A stretch of DNA of 64,000 bases, taken from NCBI GenBank assembly GCA_920105625.2, contig OV050032.1, positions 98,688,542 to 98,752,541 on the forward strand, in the 5' to 3' direction. The notes beneath the pieces were generated by a model. It ran no database searches. It was not told the origin of the DNA and saw nothing but the letters and a program-made list of their open reading frames with translations. Below are positions 38,138 through 48,836 of the stretch, one piece after another; the stretch's first letter is position 1; each line of letters begins with the position of its first letter. The stretch is from Clusia tigrina. Its lineage: Eukaryota > Arthropoda > Insecta > Diptera > Clusiidae. The translations under genes were made by a program, and so were the position numbers.

Positions 38138-38145
38138 ATTTGAAG
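38130..38145. other. 17-bp deletion in a monomer
   Basis: The sequence reads AACGTACCATTTGAAG, whereas the partner copy near 36765 reads GACGTACC, then 17 more bases ending in GGGCC, then ATTTGAAG. Both ends of the lost segment are CC, so a 2-base match may have guided the deletion. After it, homology with 36.8-37.0 kb continues at offset 1354 instead of 1371. Confidence 0.8.
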
Positions 38146-38729
38146 TTTTATCAGTGTTTGATTTGGGACTCTAGGGTAGCATAGCTTTGAGCGATAGCTT
38201 AAATTGACAAGAGGGTCGAGTACTTTATTGTTACAAAATTTCAAGGTTTTATGACGATCCAGTAAAAAGTTACAAGCATTTGTATGTTGCAAACTTTGAT
38301 TGGTGTAGGACGTACCGTATAAAAGTTAGGGCCATTTGAAGTTTTATCAGTGTTTGATTTGGGACTCAAGGGTAGCATAGCTTTGAGCGATGGCTTAAAT
38401 TGACAAGAGGCTCGAGTGCTTTCTTGTTACAAAATTTCAAGGTTTTATGACGCTCCATTAAAAAGATACAAGAATTTGTATCTTGCAAACTTTGATAGGT
38501 GTAGGACGTACCGTAGAGAAGTTAGGGCCATTTGAAGTTTTATCAGTGTTTGATTTGGGACTCTAGGGTAGCATAGCTTTGAGCGATGGCTTAAATTGAC
38601 AAGAGGCTCGAGTACTTTATTGTTACAAAATTTCAAGGTTTTATGACGCTCCAGTAAAAAGTTACAAACATTTGTATGTTGCAAACTTTGATAGGTGTAG
38701 GACTTATCGTATAGAAGTTAGGGGCGTTT
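38138..38729. repeat. Transitional satellite monomers
   Basis: About three monomers follow the 7-monomer duplication and lead into the divergent subfamily. Private changes include CTCCATTAAAAAG near 38455, GTATCTTGCAAAC near 38478 and GACTTATCG at 38701. No gene is seen. Confidence 0.75.
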
Positions 38730-40710
38730 GAAGTTTTATCAGTGTATGATTTGGGACTCTAGGGTAGCATAGCTTTGAGCGATAGCTTAAATTTACAAGA
38801 GGCTCGAGTACTTTATTGTTACAAAATTTCAAGGTTTTATGACACTCCAGTAAAAAGTTACTAGCAATTGTATGTTGCAAACTTTGATAGGTGTAGGACG
38901 AACCGTAAAGGAGTTAGGGGCGTTTGAAGTTTTATCAGTGTTTGATTTGGGACTCAAGGGTAGCATAGCTTTCACCGATAGCTTAAATTGACAAGAGGGT
39001 CGAGTACTTCATTGTTACAAAATTTCAAGGTTTTATGACACTCCAGTAAAAAGTTACTAGCATTTGTATGTATCAAACTTTGATAGGTGTAGGACGTACC
39101 GTATAGAAGTTAAGGGCGTTTGAAGTTTTATCAGTGTTTGATTTGGGACTCTAGGGTAGCATAGCTTTGAGCGATGGCTTAAATTGACAAGAGGCTCGGG
39201 TACTTCATTGTTACAAAATTTCAATGACGCTCCAGTAAAAAGTTACAAGCATTTGAATGTTGCAAACTTTGATAGGTGTGGGACGTACCGTAAAGAAGTT
39301 AGGGGTGTTTAAAGTTTTATCAGCGTTTGATTTGGGACTCTAGGGTAGCATAGCTTTGAGCGATAACTTAAATTCACAAGATGCTCGAGTACTTTATTGT
39401 TAGAAATTTTCAAGGTTTTATGACGCTCCAGTTAAAAGTTACAAGCATTTGTATGTTGCAAACTTTAATATGTGTTGGACGTACCATAAAGAAGTTAGGG
39501 GCATTTGAAGTTTTATCAGTGTATGATTTGGGACTCTAGGGTAGCATAGCTTTGAGCGATAGCTTAAATTTACAAGAGGCTCGAGTACTTTATTGTTACA
39601 AAATTTCAAGGTTTTATGACACTCCAGTAAAAAGTTACTAGCAATTGTATGTTGCAAACTTTGATAGGTGTAGGACGAACCGTAAATGAGTTAGGGGCGT
39701 TTGAAGTTTTATCAGTGTTTGATTTGGGACTCAAGGGTAGCATAGCTTTCACCGATAGCTTAAATTGACAAGAGGGTCGAGTACTTCATTGTTACAAAAT
39801 TTCAAGGTTTTATGACACTCCAGTAAAAAGTTACTAGCATTTGTATGTATCAAACTTTGATAGGTGTAGGACGTACCGTATAGAAGTTAAGGGCGTTTGA
39901 AGTTTTATCAGTGTTTGATTTGGGACTCTAGGGTAGCATAGCTTTGAGCGATGGCTTAAATTGACAAGAGGCTCGGGTACTTCATTGTTACAAAATTTCA
40001 ATGACGCTCCAGTAAAAAGTTACAAGCATTTGAATGTTGCAAACTTTGATAGGTGTGGGACGTACCGTAAAGAAGTTAGGGGTGTTTAAAGTTTTATCAG
40101 CGTTTGATTTGGGACTCTAGGGTAGCATAGCTTTGAGCGATAACTTAAATTCACAAGATGCTCGAGTACTTTATTGTTAGAAATTTTCAAGGTTTTATGA
40201 CGCTCCAGTTAAAAGTTACAAGCATTTGTATGTTGCAAACTTTAATATGTGTAGGACGTACCATAAAGAAGTTAGGGGCATTTGAAGTTTTATCAGTGTT
40301 TGATTTGGGACTCTAGGGTAGCATAGCTTTGAGCGATAGCTTAAATTTACAAGAGGCTCGAGTACTTTATTGTTACAAAATTTCAAAGTTTTATGACGCA
40401 CCAGGAAAAAGTTACAAGCATTTGTATGCTGCAAACTTTGGTAGGTGTAGGACGTACCGTATAGAAGTTAGGGGCATTTGAAGTTTTATCAGCGTTTGAT
40501 TTGGGACTCTAGGGTAGCATAGCTTTGAGCGATAACTTAAATTCACAAGATGCTCGAGTACTTTATTGTTAGAAATTTTCAAGGTTTTATGACGCTCCAG
40601 TTAAAAGTTACAAGCATTTGTATGTTGCAAACTTTAATATGTGTAGGACGTACCATAAAGAAGTTAGGGGCATTTGAAGTTTTATCAGTGTTTGATTTGG
40701 GACTCTAGGG
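38730..40710. repeat. 4-monomer higher-order repeat (777 bp) and a 2-monomer step
   Basis: GTGTATGATTTG lies at 38742 and 39519, CTAGCAATTG at 38861 and 39638, and AGGGGTGTTTAAAG near 39301 and 40078, all 777 bp apart. That is 4 x 196 minus 7: one unit per copy lacks GGTTTTA and reads TTTCAATGACGC (39222 and 39999). After two copies, a 392-bp (two-monomer) step repeats AAATTCACAAGATGC (40151 and 40543). The monomers here form a distinct subfamily with GACACTCCAG, GTTACTAGC, GTATGTATCAAAC, AAATTTACAAG and CTCCAGTTAAAAG, variants nearly absent left of 38.7 kb. No gene is seen. Confidence 0.88.
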
Positions 40711-43175
40711 TAGCATAGCTTTGACCGATAGCTTAAATTGACAAGAGGGTCGAGTACTTCATTGTTACAAAATTTCAAGGTTTTATGACACTCCAGTAAA
40801 AAGTTACTAGCATTTGTATGTATCAAACTTTGATAGGTGTAGGACGTACCGTATAGAAGTTAGGGGCGTTTGAAGTTTTATCAGTGTTTGATTTGGGACT
40901 CTAGGGTAGCATAGCTTTGAGCGATGGCTTAAATTGACAAGAGGCTCGGGTAGTTCATTGTTACAAAATTTCAATGACGCTCCAGTAAAAAGTTACAAGC
41001 ATTTGAATGTTGCCAACTTTGATAGGTGTAGGACGTACCGTATAGAAGTTAGGGGCGTTTGAAGTTTTATCAGTGTTTGATTTGGGACTCTAGGGTAGCA
41101 TAGCTTTGAGCGATGGTTTAAATTGACAAGAGGCTCGAGTACTTTATTGTTACAAAATTTCAAGGTTTTATGACGCTCCAGTAAAAAGTTACAAACATTT
41201 GTATGTTGCAAACTTTGATAGGTGTAGGACGTATCGTATAGAAGTTAGGGGCGTTTGCAGTTTTATCAGTGTATGATTTGGGACTCTAGGGTAGCATAGC
41301 TTTGAGCGATAGCTTAAATTTACAAGAGGCTCGAGTACTTTATTGTTACAAAATTTCAAGGTTTTATGACACTCCAGTAAAAAGTTACTAGCAATTGTAT
41401 GTTGCAAACTTTGATAGGTGTAGGACGAACCGTAAAGAAGTTAGGGGCGTTTGAAGTTTTATCAGTGTTTGATTTGGGACTCAAGGGTAGCATAGCTTTC
41501 ACCGATAGCTTAAATTGACAAGAGGGTCGAGTACTTCATTGTTACAAAATTTCAAGGTTTTATGACACTCCAGTAAAAAGTTACTAGCATTTGTATGTAT
41601 CAAACTTTGATAGGTGTAGGACGTACCGTATAGAAGTTAGGGGCGTTTGAAGTTTTATCAGTGTTTGATTTGGGACTCTAGGGTAGCATAGCTTTGAGCG
41701 ATAGCTTAAATTTACAAGAGGCTCGAGTACTTTATTGTTACAAAATTTCAAGGTTTTATGACACTCCAGTAAAAAGTTACTAGCAATTGTATGTTGCAAA
41801 CTTTGATAGGTGTAGGACGAACCGTAAAGAAGTTAGGGGCGTTTGAAGTTTTATCAGTGTTTGATTTGGGACTCTAGGGTAGCATAGCTTTGAGCGATGG
41901 CTTAAATTGACAAGAGGCTCGGGTACTTCATTGTTACAAAATTTCAATGACGCTCCAGTAAAAAGTGACAAGCATTTGAATGTTGCAAACTTTGATAGGT
42001 GTGGGACGTACCGTAAAGAAGTTAGGGGAGTTTGAAGTTTTATCAGTGTTTGATTTGGGACTCTTGGGTAGCATAGCTTTGAGCGATGGCTTAAATTGAC
42101 AAGAGGCTCGAGTACTTTATTGTTACAAAATTTCAAGGTTTTATGACGCTCCAGGAAAAAGTTACAAGCATTTGTATGCTGCAAACTTTGGTAGGTGTAG
42201 GACGTACCGTATAGAAGTTAGGGCCATTTGAAGTTTTATCAGCGTTTGATTTGGGACTCTAGGGTAGCATAGCTTTGAGCGATAACTTAAATTCACAAGA
42301 TGCTCGAGTACTTTATTGTTAGAAATTTTCAAGGTTTTATGACGCTCCAGTTAAAAGTTACAAGCATTTGTATGTTGCAAACTTTGATATGTGTAGGACG
42401 TACCATAAAGAAGTTAGGGGCATTTGAAGTTTTATCAGTGTTTGATTTGGGACTCTAGGGTAGCATAGCTTTGAGCGATAGCTTAAATTGACAAGAGGCT
42501 TGAGTACTTTATTGTTACAAAATTTCAAGGTTTGATGACGCTCCAGTAAAGAGATGCAAGCATTTGTATGTTGCAAACTTTGATAGGTGTAGGACGTACC
42601 GTAAAGAAGTTAGGGGCGTTTGAAGTTTTATCAGTGTTTGATTTGGGACTCAAGGGTACCATAGCTTTGACCGATAGCTTAAATTGACAAGAGGCTCGAG
42701 TCTTTATTGTTACAAAATTTCAAGGTTTTATGACGCTCCAGTAAAAAGTTACAAGCATTTGTATGTTGCAAACTTTGATAGGTGTAGGACGTACCGTATA
42801 GAAGTTAGGGCCATTTGAAGTTTTATCAGTGTTTGATTTGGGACTCAAGGGTAGCATAGCTTTGAGCGATGGCTTAAATTGACAAGAGGCTCGGGTACTT
42901 CTTTGTTACAAAATTTCAAGGTGTTATGACGCTCCAGTAAAAAGTTACAAGCATTTGTATGTTGCCAACTTTGATAGGTGTAGGACGTACCGTAAAGAAG
43001 ATAGGGGCGTTTGAAGTTTTAGCAGGGTTTGATTTGGGACTCTAGGGTAGCATAGCTTTGAGCGATAACTTAAATTGACAAGAGGGTCGAGTACTTTATT
43101 GTTACAAAATTTCGAGGTTTTATGACGCTCCAGTAAAAAGTTACAAGCATTTGAATGTTGCCAACTTTGATAGGT
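40711..43175. repeat. 2.5-3 kb module, copy A
   Basis: This pairs with module B at offset 3701 (to about 41.8 kb) and then 3512, and with module C at 6632 and then 6605. Marks shared by all copies include GGGTAGTTCATTG, GGGGCGTTTGCAG, GTATCGTATAG, AAGAGATGCAAG, GGGTACCATAGC, CTCGAGTCTTTATTG (2 bp short, about 42703) and TTTTAGCAGGGTTTG (about 43018). Copy A contains a 189-bp unit at about 41.8-42.0 kb, lacking GGTTTTA at 41945, that copy B has lost. Because 189 is divisible by three, it fuses two accidental minus-strand frames (41780-42184). No gene is seen. Confidence 0.87.
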
Positions 43176-44410
43176 GTAGGACGAACCGTAAAGGAGTTAG
43201 GGGCGTTTGAAGTTTTATCAGTGTTTGATTTGGGACTCAAGGGTAGCATAGCTTTCACCGATAGCTTAAATTGACAAGAGGGTCGAGTACTTCATTGTTA
43301 CAAAATTTCAAGGTTTTATGACACTCCAGTAAAAAGTTACTAGCATTTGTATGTATCAAACTTTGATAGGTGTAGGACGTACCGTATAGAAGTTAAGGGC
43401 GTTTGAAGTTTTATCAGTGTTTGATTTGGGACTCTAGGGTAGCATAGCTTTGAGCGATGGCTTAAATTGACAAGAGGCTCGGGTACTTCATTGTTACAAA
43501 ATTTCAATGACGCTCCAGTAAAAAGTTACAAGCATTTGAATGTTGCAAACTTTGATAGGTGTGGGACGTACCGTAAAGAAGTTAGGGGTGTTTAAAGTTT
43601 TATCAGCGTTTGATTTGGGACTCTAGGGTAGCATAGCTTTGAGCGATAACTTAAATTCACAAGATGCTCGAGTACTTTATTGTTAGAAATTTTCAAGGTT
43701 TTATGACGCTCCAGTTAAAAGTTACAAGCATTTGTATGTTGCAAACTTTAATATGTGTAGGACGTACCATAAAGAAGTTAGGGGCATTTGAAGTTTTATC
43801 AGTGTTTGATTTGGGACTCTAGGGTAGCATAGCTTTGAGCGATAGCTTAAATTTACAAGAGGCTCGAGTACTTTATTGTTACAAAATTTCAAAGTTTTAT
43901 GACGCACCAGGAAAAAGTTACAAGCATTTGTATGCTGCAAACTTTGGTAGGTGTAGGACATACCGTATAGAAGTTAGGGGCATTTGAAGTTTTATCAGCG
44001 TTTGATTTGGGACTCTAGGGTAGCATAGCTTTGAGCGATAACTTAAATTCACAAGATGCTCGAGTACTTTATTGTTAGAAATTTTCAAGGTTTTATGACG
44101 CTCCAGTTAAAAGTTACAAGCATTTGTATGTTGCAAACTTTAATATGTGTAGGACGTACCATAAAGAAGTTAGGGGCATTTGAAGTTTTATCAGTGTTTG
44201 ATTTGGGACTCTAGGGTAGCATAGCTTTGAGCGATAGCTTAAATTTACAAGAGGCTCGAGTACTTTATTGTTACAAAATTTCAAGGTTTTATGACACTCC
44301 AGTAAAAAGTTACTAGCAATTGTATGTTGCAAACTTTGATAGGTGTAGGACGAACCGTAAAAAAGTTAGGGCGTTTGAAGTTTTATCAGTGTTTGATTTG
44401 GGACTCAAGG
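43176..44410. repeat. Re-inserted stretch of the 4-monomer subfamily
   Basis: At about 43180 the array switches to the 777-bp subfamily (GACGAACCGTAAAGGAG). It follows 39678-40900 at offset 3506, or equivalently 38901 onward at 4283. It includes the TTTCAATGACGC unit (43505) and the 392-bp two-monomer step (43722 and 44114). The GTAAAGGAG spelling agrees with 38901 rather than with 39678, which hints at the first tetramer copy as the closer relative. No gene is seen. Confidence 0.82.
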
Positions 44411-47400
44411 GTAGCATAGCTTTGACCGATAGCTTAAATTGACAAGAGGGTCGAGTACTTCATTGTTACAAAATTTCAAGGTTTTATGACACTCCAGTAA
44501 AAAGTTACTAGCATTTGTATGTATCAAACTTTGATAGGTGTAGGACGTACCGTATAGAAGTTAGGGGCGTTTGAAGTTTTATCAGTGTTTGATTTGGGAC
44601 TCTAGGGTAGCATAGCTTTGAGCGATGGCTTAAATTGACAAGAGGCTCGGGTAGTTCATTGTTACAAAATTTCAATGACGCTCCAGTAAAAAGTTACAAG
44701 CATTTGAATGTTGCCAACTTTGATAGGTGTAGGACGTACCGTATAGAAGTTAGGGGCGTTTGAAGTTTTATCAGTGTTTGATTTGGGACTCTAGGGTAGC
44801 ATAGCTTTGAGCGATGGTTTAAATTGACAAGAGGCTCGAGTACTTTATTGTTACAAAATTTCAAGGTTTTATGACGCTCCAGTAAAAAGTTACAAACATT
44901 TGTATGTTGCAAACTTTGATAGGTGTAGGACGTATCGTATAGAAGTTAGGGGCGTTTGCAGTTTTATCAGTGTATGATTTGGGACTCTAGGGTAGCATAG
45001 CTTTGAGCGATAGCTTAAATTTACAAGAGGCTCGAGTACTTTATTGTTACAAAATTTCAAGGTTTTATGACACTCCAGTAAAAAGTTACTAGCAATTGTA
45101 TGTTGCAAACTTTGATAGGTGTAGGACGAACCGTAAAGAAGTTAGGGGCGTTTGAAGTTTTATCAGTGTTTGATTTGGGACTCAAGGGTAGCATAGCTTT
45201 CACCGATAGCTTAAATTGACAAGAGGGTCGAGTACTTCATTGTTACAAAATTTCAAGGTTTTATGACACTCCAGTAAAAAGTTACTAGCATTTGTATGTA
45301 TCAAACTTTGATAGGTGTAGGACGTACCGTATAGAAGTTAGGGGCGTTTGAAGTTTTATCAGTGTTTGATTTGGGACTCTAGGGTAGCATAGCTTTGAGC
45401 GATAGCTTAAATTTACAAGAGGCTCGAGTACTTTATTGTTACAAAATTTCAAGGTTTTATGACACTCCAGTAAAAAGTTACTAGCAATTGTATGTTGCAA
45501 ACTTTGATAGGTGTAGGACGAACCGTGAAGAAGTTAGGGGCGTTTGAAGTTTTATCAGTGTTTGATTTGGGACTCTTGGGTAGCATAGCTTTGAGCGATG
45601 GCTTAAATTGACAAGAGGCTCGAGTACTTTATTGTTACAAAATTTCAAGGTTTTATGACGCTCCAGGAAAAAGTTACAAGCATTTGTATGCTGCAAACTT
45701 TGGTAGGTGTAGGACGTACCGTATAGAAGTTAGGGCCATTTGAAGTTTTATCAGCGTTTGATTTGGGACTCTAGGGTAGCATAGCTTTGAGCGATAACTT
45801 AAATTCACAAGATGCTCGAGTACTTTATTGTTAGAAATTTTCAAGGTTTTATGACGCTCCAGTTAAAAGTTACAAGCATTTGTATGTTGCAAACTTTGAT
45901 ATGTGTAGGACGTACCATAAAGAAGTTAGGGGCATTTGAAGTTTTATCAGTGTTTGATTTGGGACTCTAGGGTAGCATAGCTTTGAGCGATAGCTTAAAT
46001 TGACAAGAGGCTTGAGTACTTTATTGTTACAAAATTTCAAGGTTTGATGACGCTCCAGTAAAGAGATGCAAGTATTTGTATGTTGCAAACTTTGATAGGT
46101 GTAGGACGTACCGTAAAGAAGTTAGGGGCGTTTGAAGTTTTATCAGTGTTTGATTTGGGACTCAAGGGTACCATAGCTTTGACCGATAGCTTAAATTGAC
46201 AAGAGGCTCGAGTCTTTATTGTTACAAAATTTCAAGGTTTTATGACGCTCCAGTAAAAAGTTACAAGCATTTGTATGTTGCAAACTTTGATAGGTGTAGG
46301 ACGTACCGTATAGAAGTTAGGGCCATTTGAAGTTTTATCAGTGTTTGATTTGGGACTCAAGGGTAGCATAGCTTTGAGCGATGGCTTAAATTGACAAGAG
46401 GCTCGGGTACTTCTTTGTTACAAAATTTCAAGGTGTTATGACGCTCCAGTAAAAAGTTACAAGCATTTGTATGTTGCCAACTTTGATAGGTGTAGGACGT
46501 ACCGTAAAGAAGATAGGGGCGTTTGAAGTTTTAGCAGGGTTTGATTTGGGACTCTAGGGTAGCATAGCTTTGAGCGATAACTTAAATTGACAAGAGGGTC
46601 GAGTACTTTATTGTTACAAAATTTCGAGGTTTTATGACGCTCCAGTAAAAAGTTACAAGCATTTGAATGTTGCCAACTTTGATAGGTGTAGGACGTACGG
46701 TATAGAAGTTATGGGCGTTTCAAGTTTTATCAGTGTTTGATTTGGGACTCTAGGGTAGCATAGCTTTGAGCGATAGCTTAAATTGACAAGAGGGTCGAGT
46801 ACTTCATTGTTACAAAATTTCAAGGTTTTATGACGCTCCAGTAAAAAGATACAAGCATTTGTATGTTGCAAACTTTGATAGGTGTAGGACGTACCGTATA
46901 GAAGTTAGGGCCATTTGAAGTTTTATCAGTGTTTGATTTGGGACTCTAGGGTAGCATAGCTTTGAGCGATGGCCTAAATTGACAAGAGGGTCGAGTACTT
47001 TATTGTTGCAAAATTTCATGGTTTTATGACGCTCCAGTAAAAAGTTACAAGCATTTGAATGTTGCAAACTTTGATAGGTGTAGGACGTACCGTATAGAAG
47101 TTAGGGGCGTTTGAAGTTTTATCAGTGTTTGATTTGGGACTCAATGGTAGCATAGCTTTGAGCGATAGCTTAAATTGACAAGAGGCTCAAGTACTTTATT
47201 GTTACAAAATTTCAAGGTTTTATGACGCTCCAGTAAAAAGTTACAAGCATTTGAATGTTGCAAACTTTTTTAGGTGTAGGACGTACCATATAGAAGTTAG
47301 GGGCGTTTGAAGTTTTATCAGTGTTTGATTTGGGACTCTAGGGTAGCATAGCTTTGAGCGATGGCTTAAATTGACAAGAGGCTCGGGTACTTTATTGTTA

Positions 47401-47420
47401 CAAAATTTCAAGTTTTATGA
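44411..47420. repeat. 2.5-3 kb module, copy B
   Basis: This is nearly identical to copy A up to about 43.1 kb equivalent, minus one 189-bp unit. It then continues into extra monomers (TACGGTATAG and GGGCGTTTCAAG near 46700-46730, TTGTTGCAAAATTTCATGG near 47005, GTACCATATAG near 47286) that copy A lacks but copy C has at offset 3093. It ends near 47420, inside AAAAAGTTAC, where the 24.2 kb-type monomer is joined to CTAGCATTTGTATGTATC of the next module. That join is in register. No gene is seen. Confidence 0.86.
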
Positions 47421-48836
47421 CGCTCCAGTAAAAAGTTACTAGCATTTGTATGTATCAAACTTTGATAGGTGTAGGACGTACCGTATAGAAGTTAGGGGCG
47501 TTTGAAGTTTTATCAGTGTTTGATTTGGGACTCTAGGGTAGCATAGCTTTGAGCGATGGCTTAAATTGACAAGAGGCTCGGGTAGTTCATTGTTACAAAA
47601 TTTCAATGACGCTCCAGTAAAAAGTTACAAGCATTTGAATGTTGCCAACTTTGATAGGTGTAGGACGTACCGTATAGAAGTTAGGGGCGTTTGAAGTTTT
47701 ATCAGTGTTTGATTTGGGACTCTAGGGTAGCATAGCTTTGAGCGATGGTTTAAATTGACAAGAGGCTCGAGTACTTTATTGTTACAAAATTTCAAGGTTT
47801 TATGACGCTCCAGTAAAAAGTTACAAACATTTGTATGTTGCAAACTTTGATAGGTGTAGGACGTATCGTATAGAAGTTAGGGGCGTTTGCAGTTTTATCA
47901 GTGTATGATTTGGGACTCTAGGGTAGCATAGCTTTGAGCGATAGCTTAAATTTACAAGAGGCTCGAGTACTTTATTGTTACAAAATTTCAAGGTTTTATG
48001 ACACTCCAGTAAAAAGTTACTAGCAATTGTATGTTGCAAACTTTGATAGGTGTAGGACGAACCGTAAAGAAGTTAGGGGCGTTTGAAGTTTTATCAGTGT
48101 TTGATTTGGGACTCAAGGGTAGCATAGCTTTCACCGATAGCTTAAATTGACAAGAGGGTCGAGTACTTCATTGTTACAAAATTTCAAGGTTTTATGACAC
48201 TCCAGTAAAAAGTTACTAGCATTTGTATGTATCAAACTTTGATAGGTGTAGGACGTACCGTATAGAAGTTAGGGGCGTTTGAAGTTTTATCAGTGTTTGA
48301 TTTGGGACTCTAGGGTAGCATAGCTTTGAGCGATAGCTTAAATTTACAAGAGGCTCGAGTACTTTATTGTTACAAAATTTCAAGGTTTTATGACACTCCA
48401 GTAAAAAGTTACTAGCAATTGTATGTTGCAAACTTTGATAGGTGTAGGACGAACCGTAATAGTGTTTGATTTGGGACTCTAGGGTAGCATAGCTTTGAGC
48501 GATGGCTTAAATTGACAAGAGGCTCGGGTACTTCATTGTTACAAAATTTCAATGACGCCCCAGTAAAAAGTGACAAGCATTTGAATGTTGCAAACTTTGA
48601 TAGGTGTGGGACGTACCGTAAAGAAGTTAGGGGCGTTTGAAGTTTTATCAGTGTTTGATTTGGGACTCTTGGGTAGCATAGCTTTGAGCGATGGCTTAAA
48701 TTGACAAGAGGCTCGAGTACTTTATTGTTACAAAATTTCAAGGTTTTATGACGCTCCAGGAAAAAGTTACAAGCATTTGTATGCTGCAAACTTTGGTAGG
48801 TGTAGGACGTACCGTATAGAAGTTAGGGCCATTTGA
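47421..48836. repeat. 2.5-3 kb module, start of copy C
   Basis: This follows copy B at offset 2931 (15 x 196 minus 9) and copy A at 6632. It retains the 189-bp unit missing from B (TTTCAATGACGC at about 48550) but has its own net 27-bp deletion at 48459, where GAACCGTAA runs into TAGTGTTTGATTTG. The spacing between B and C downstream, 3093 bp, equals 16 x 196 minus 43, consistent with the sum of the 27-, 7-, 7- and 2-bp deficits. No gene is seen. Confidence 0.85.
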
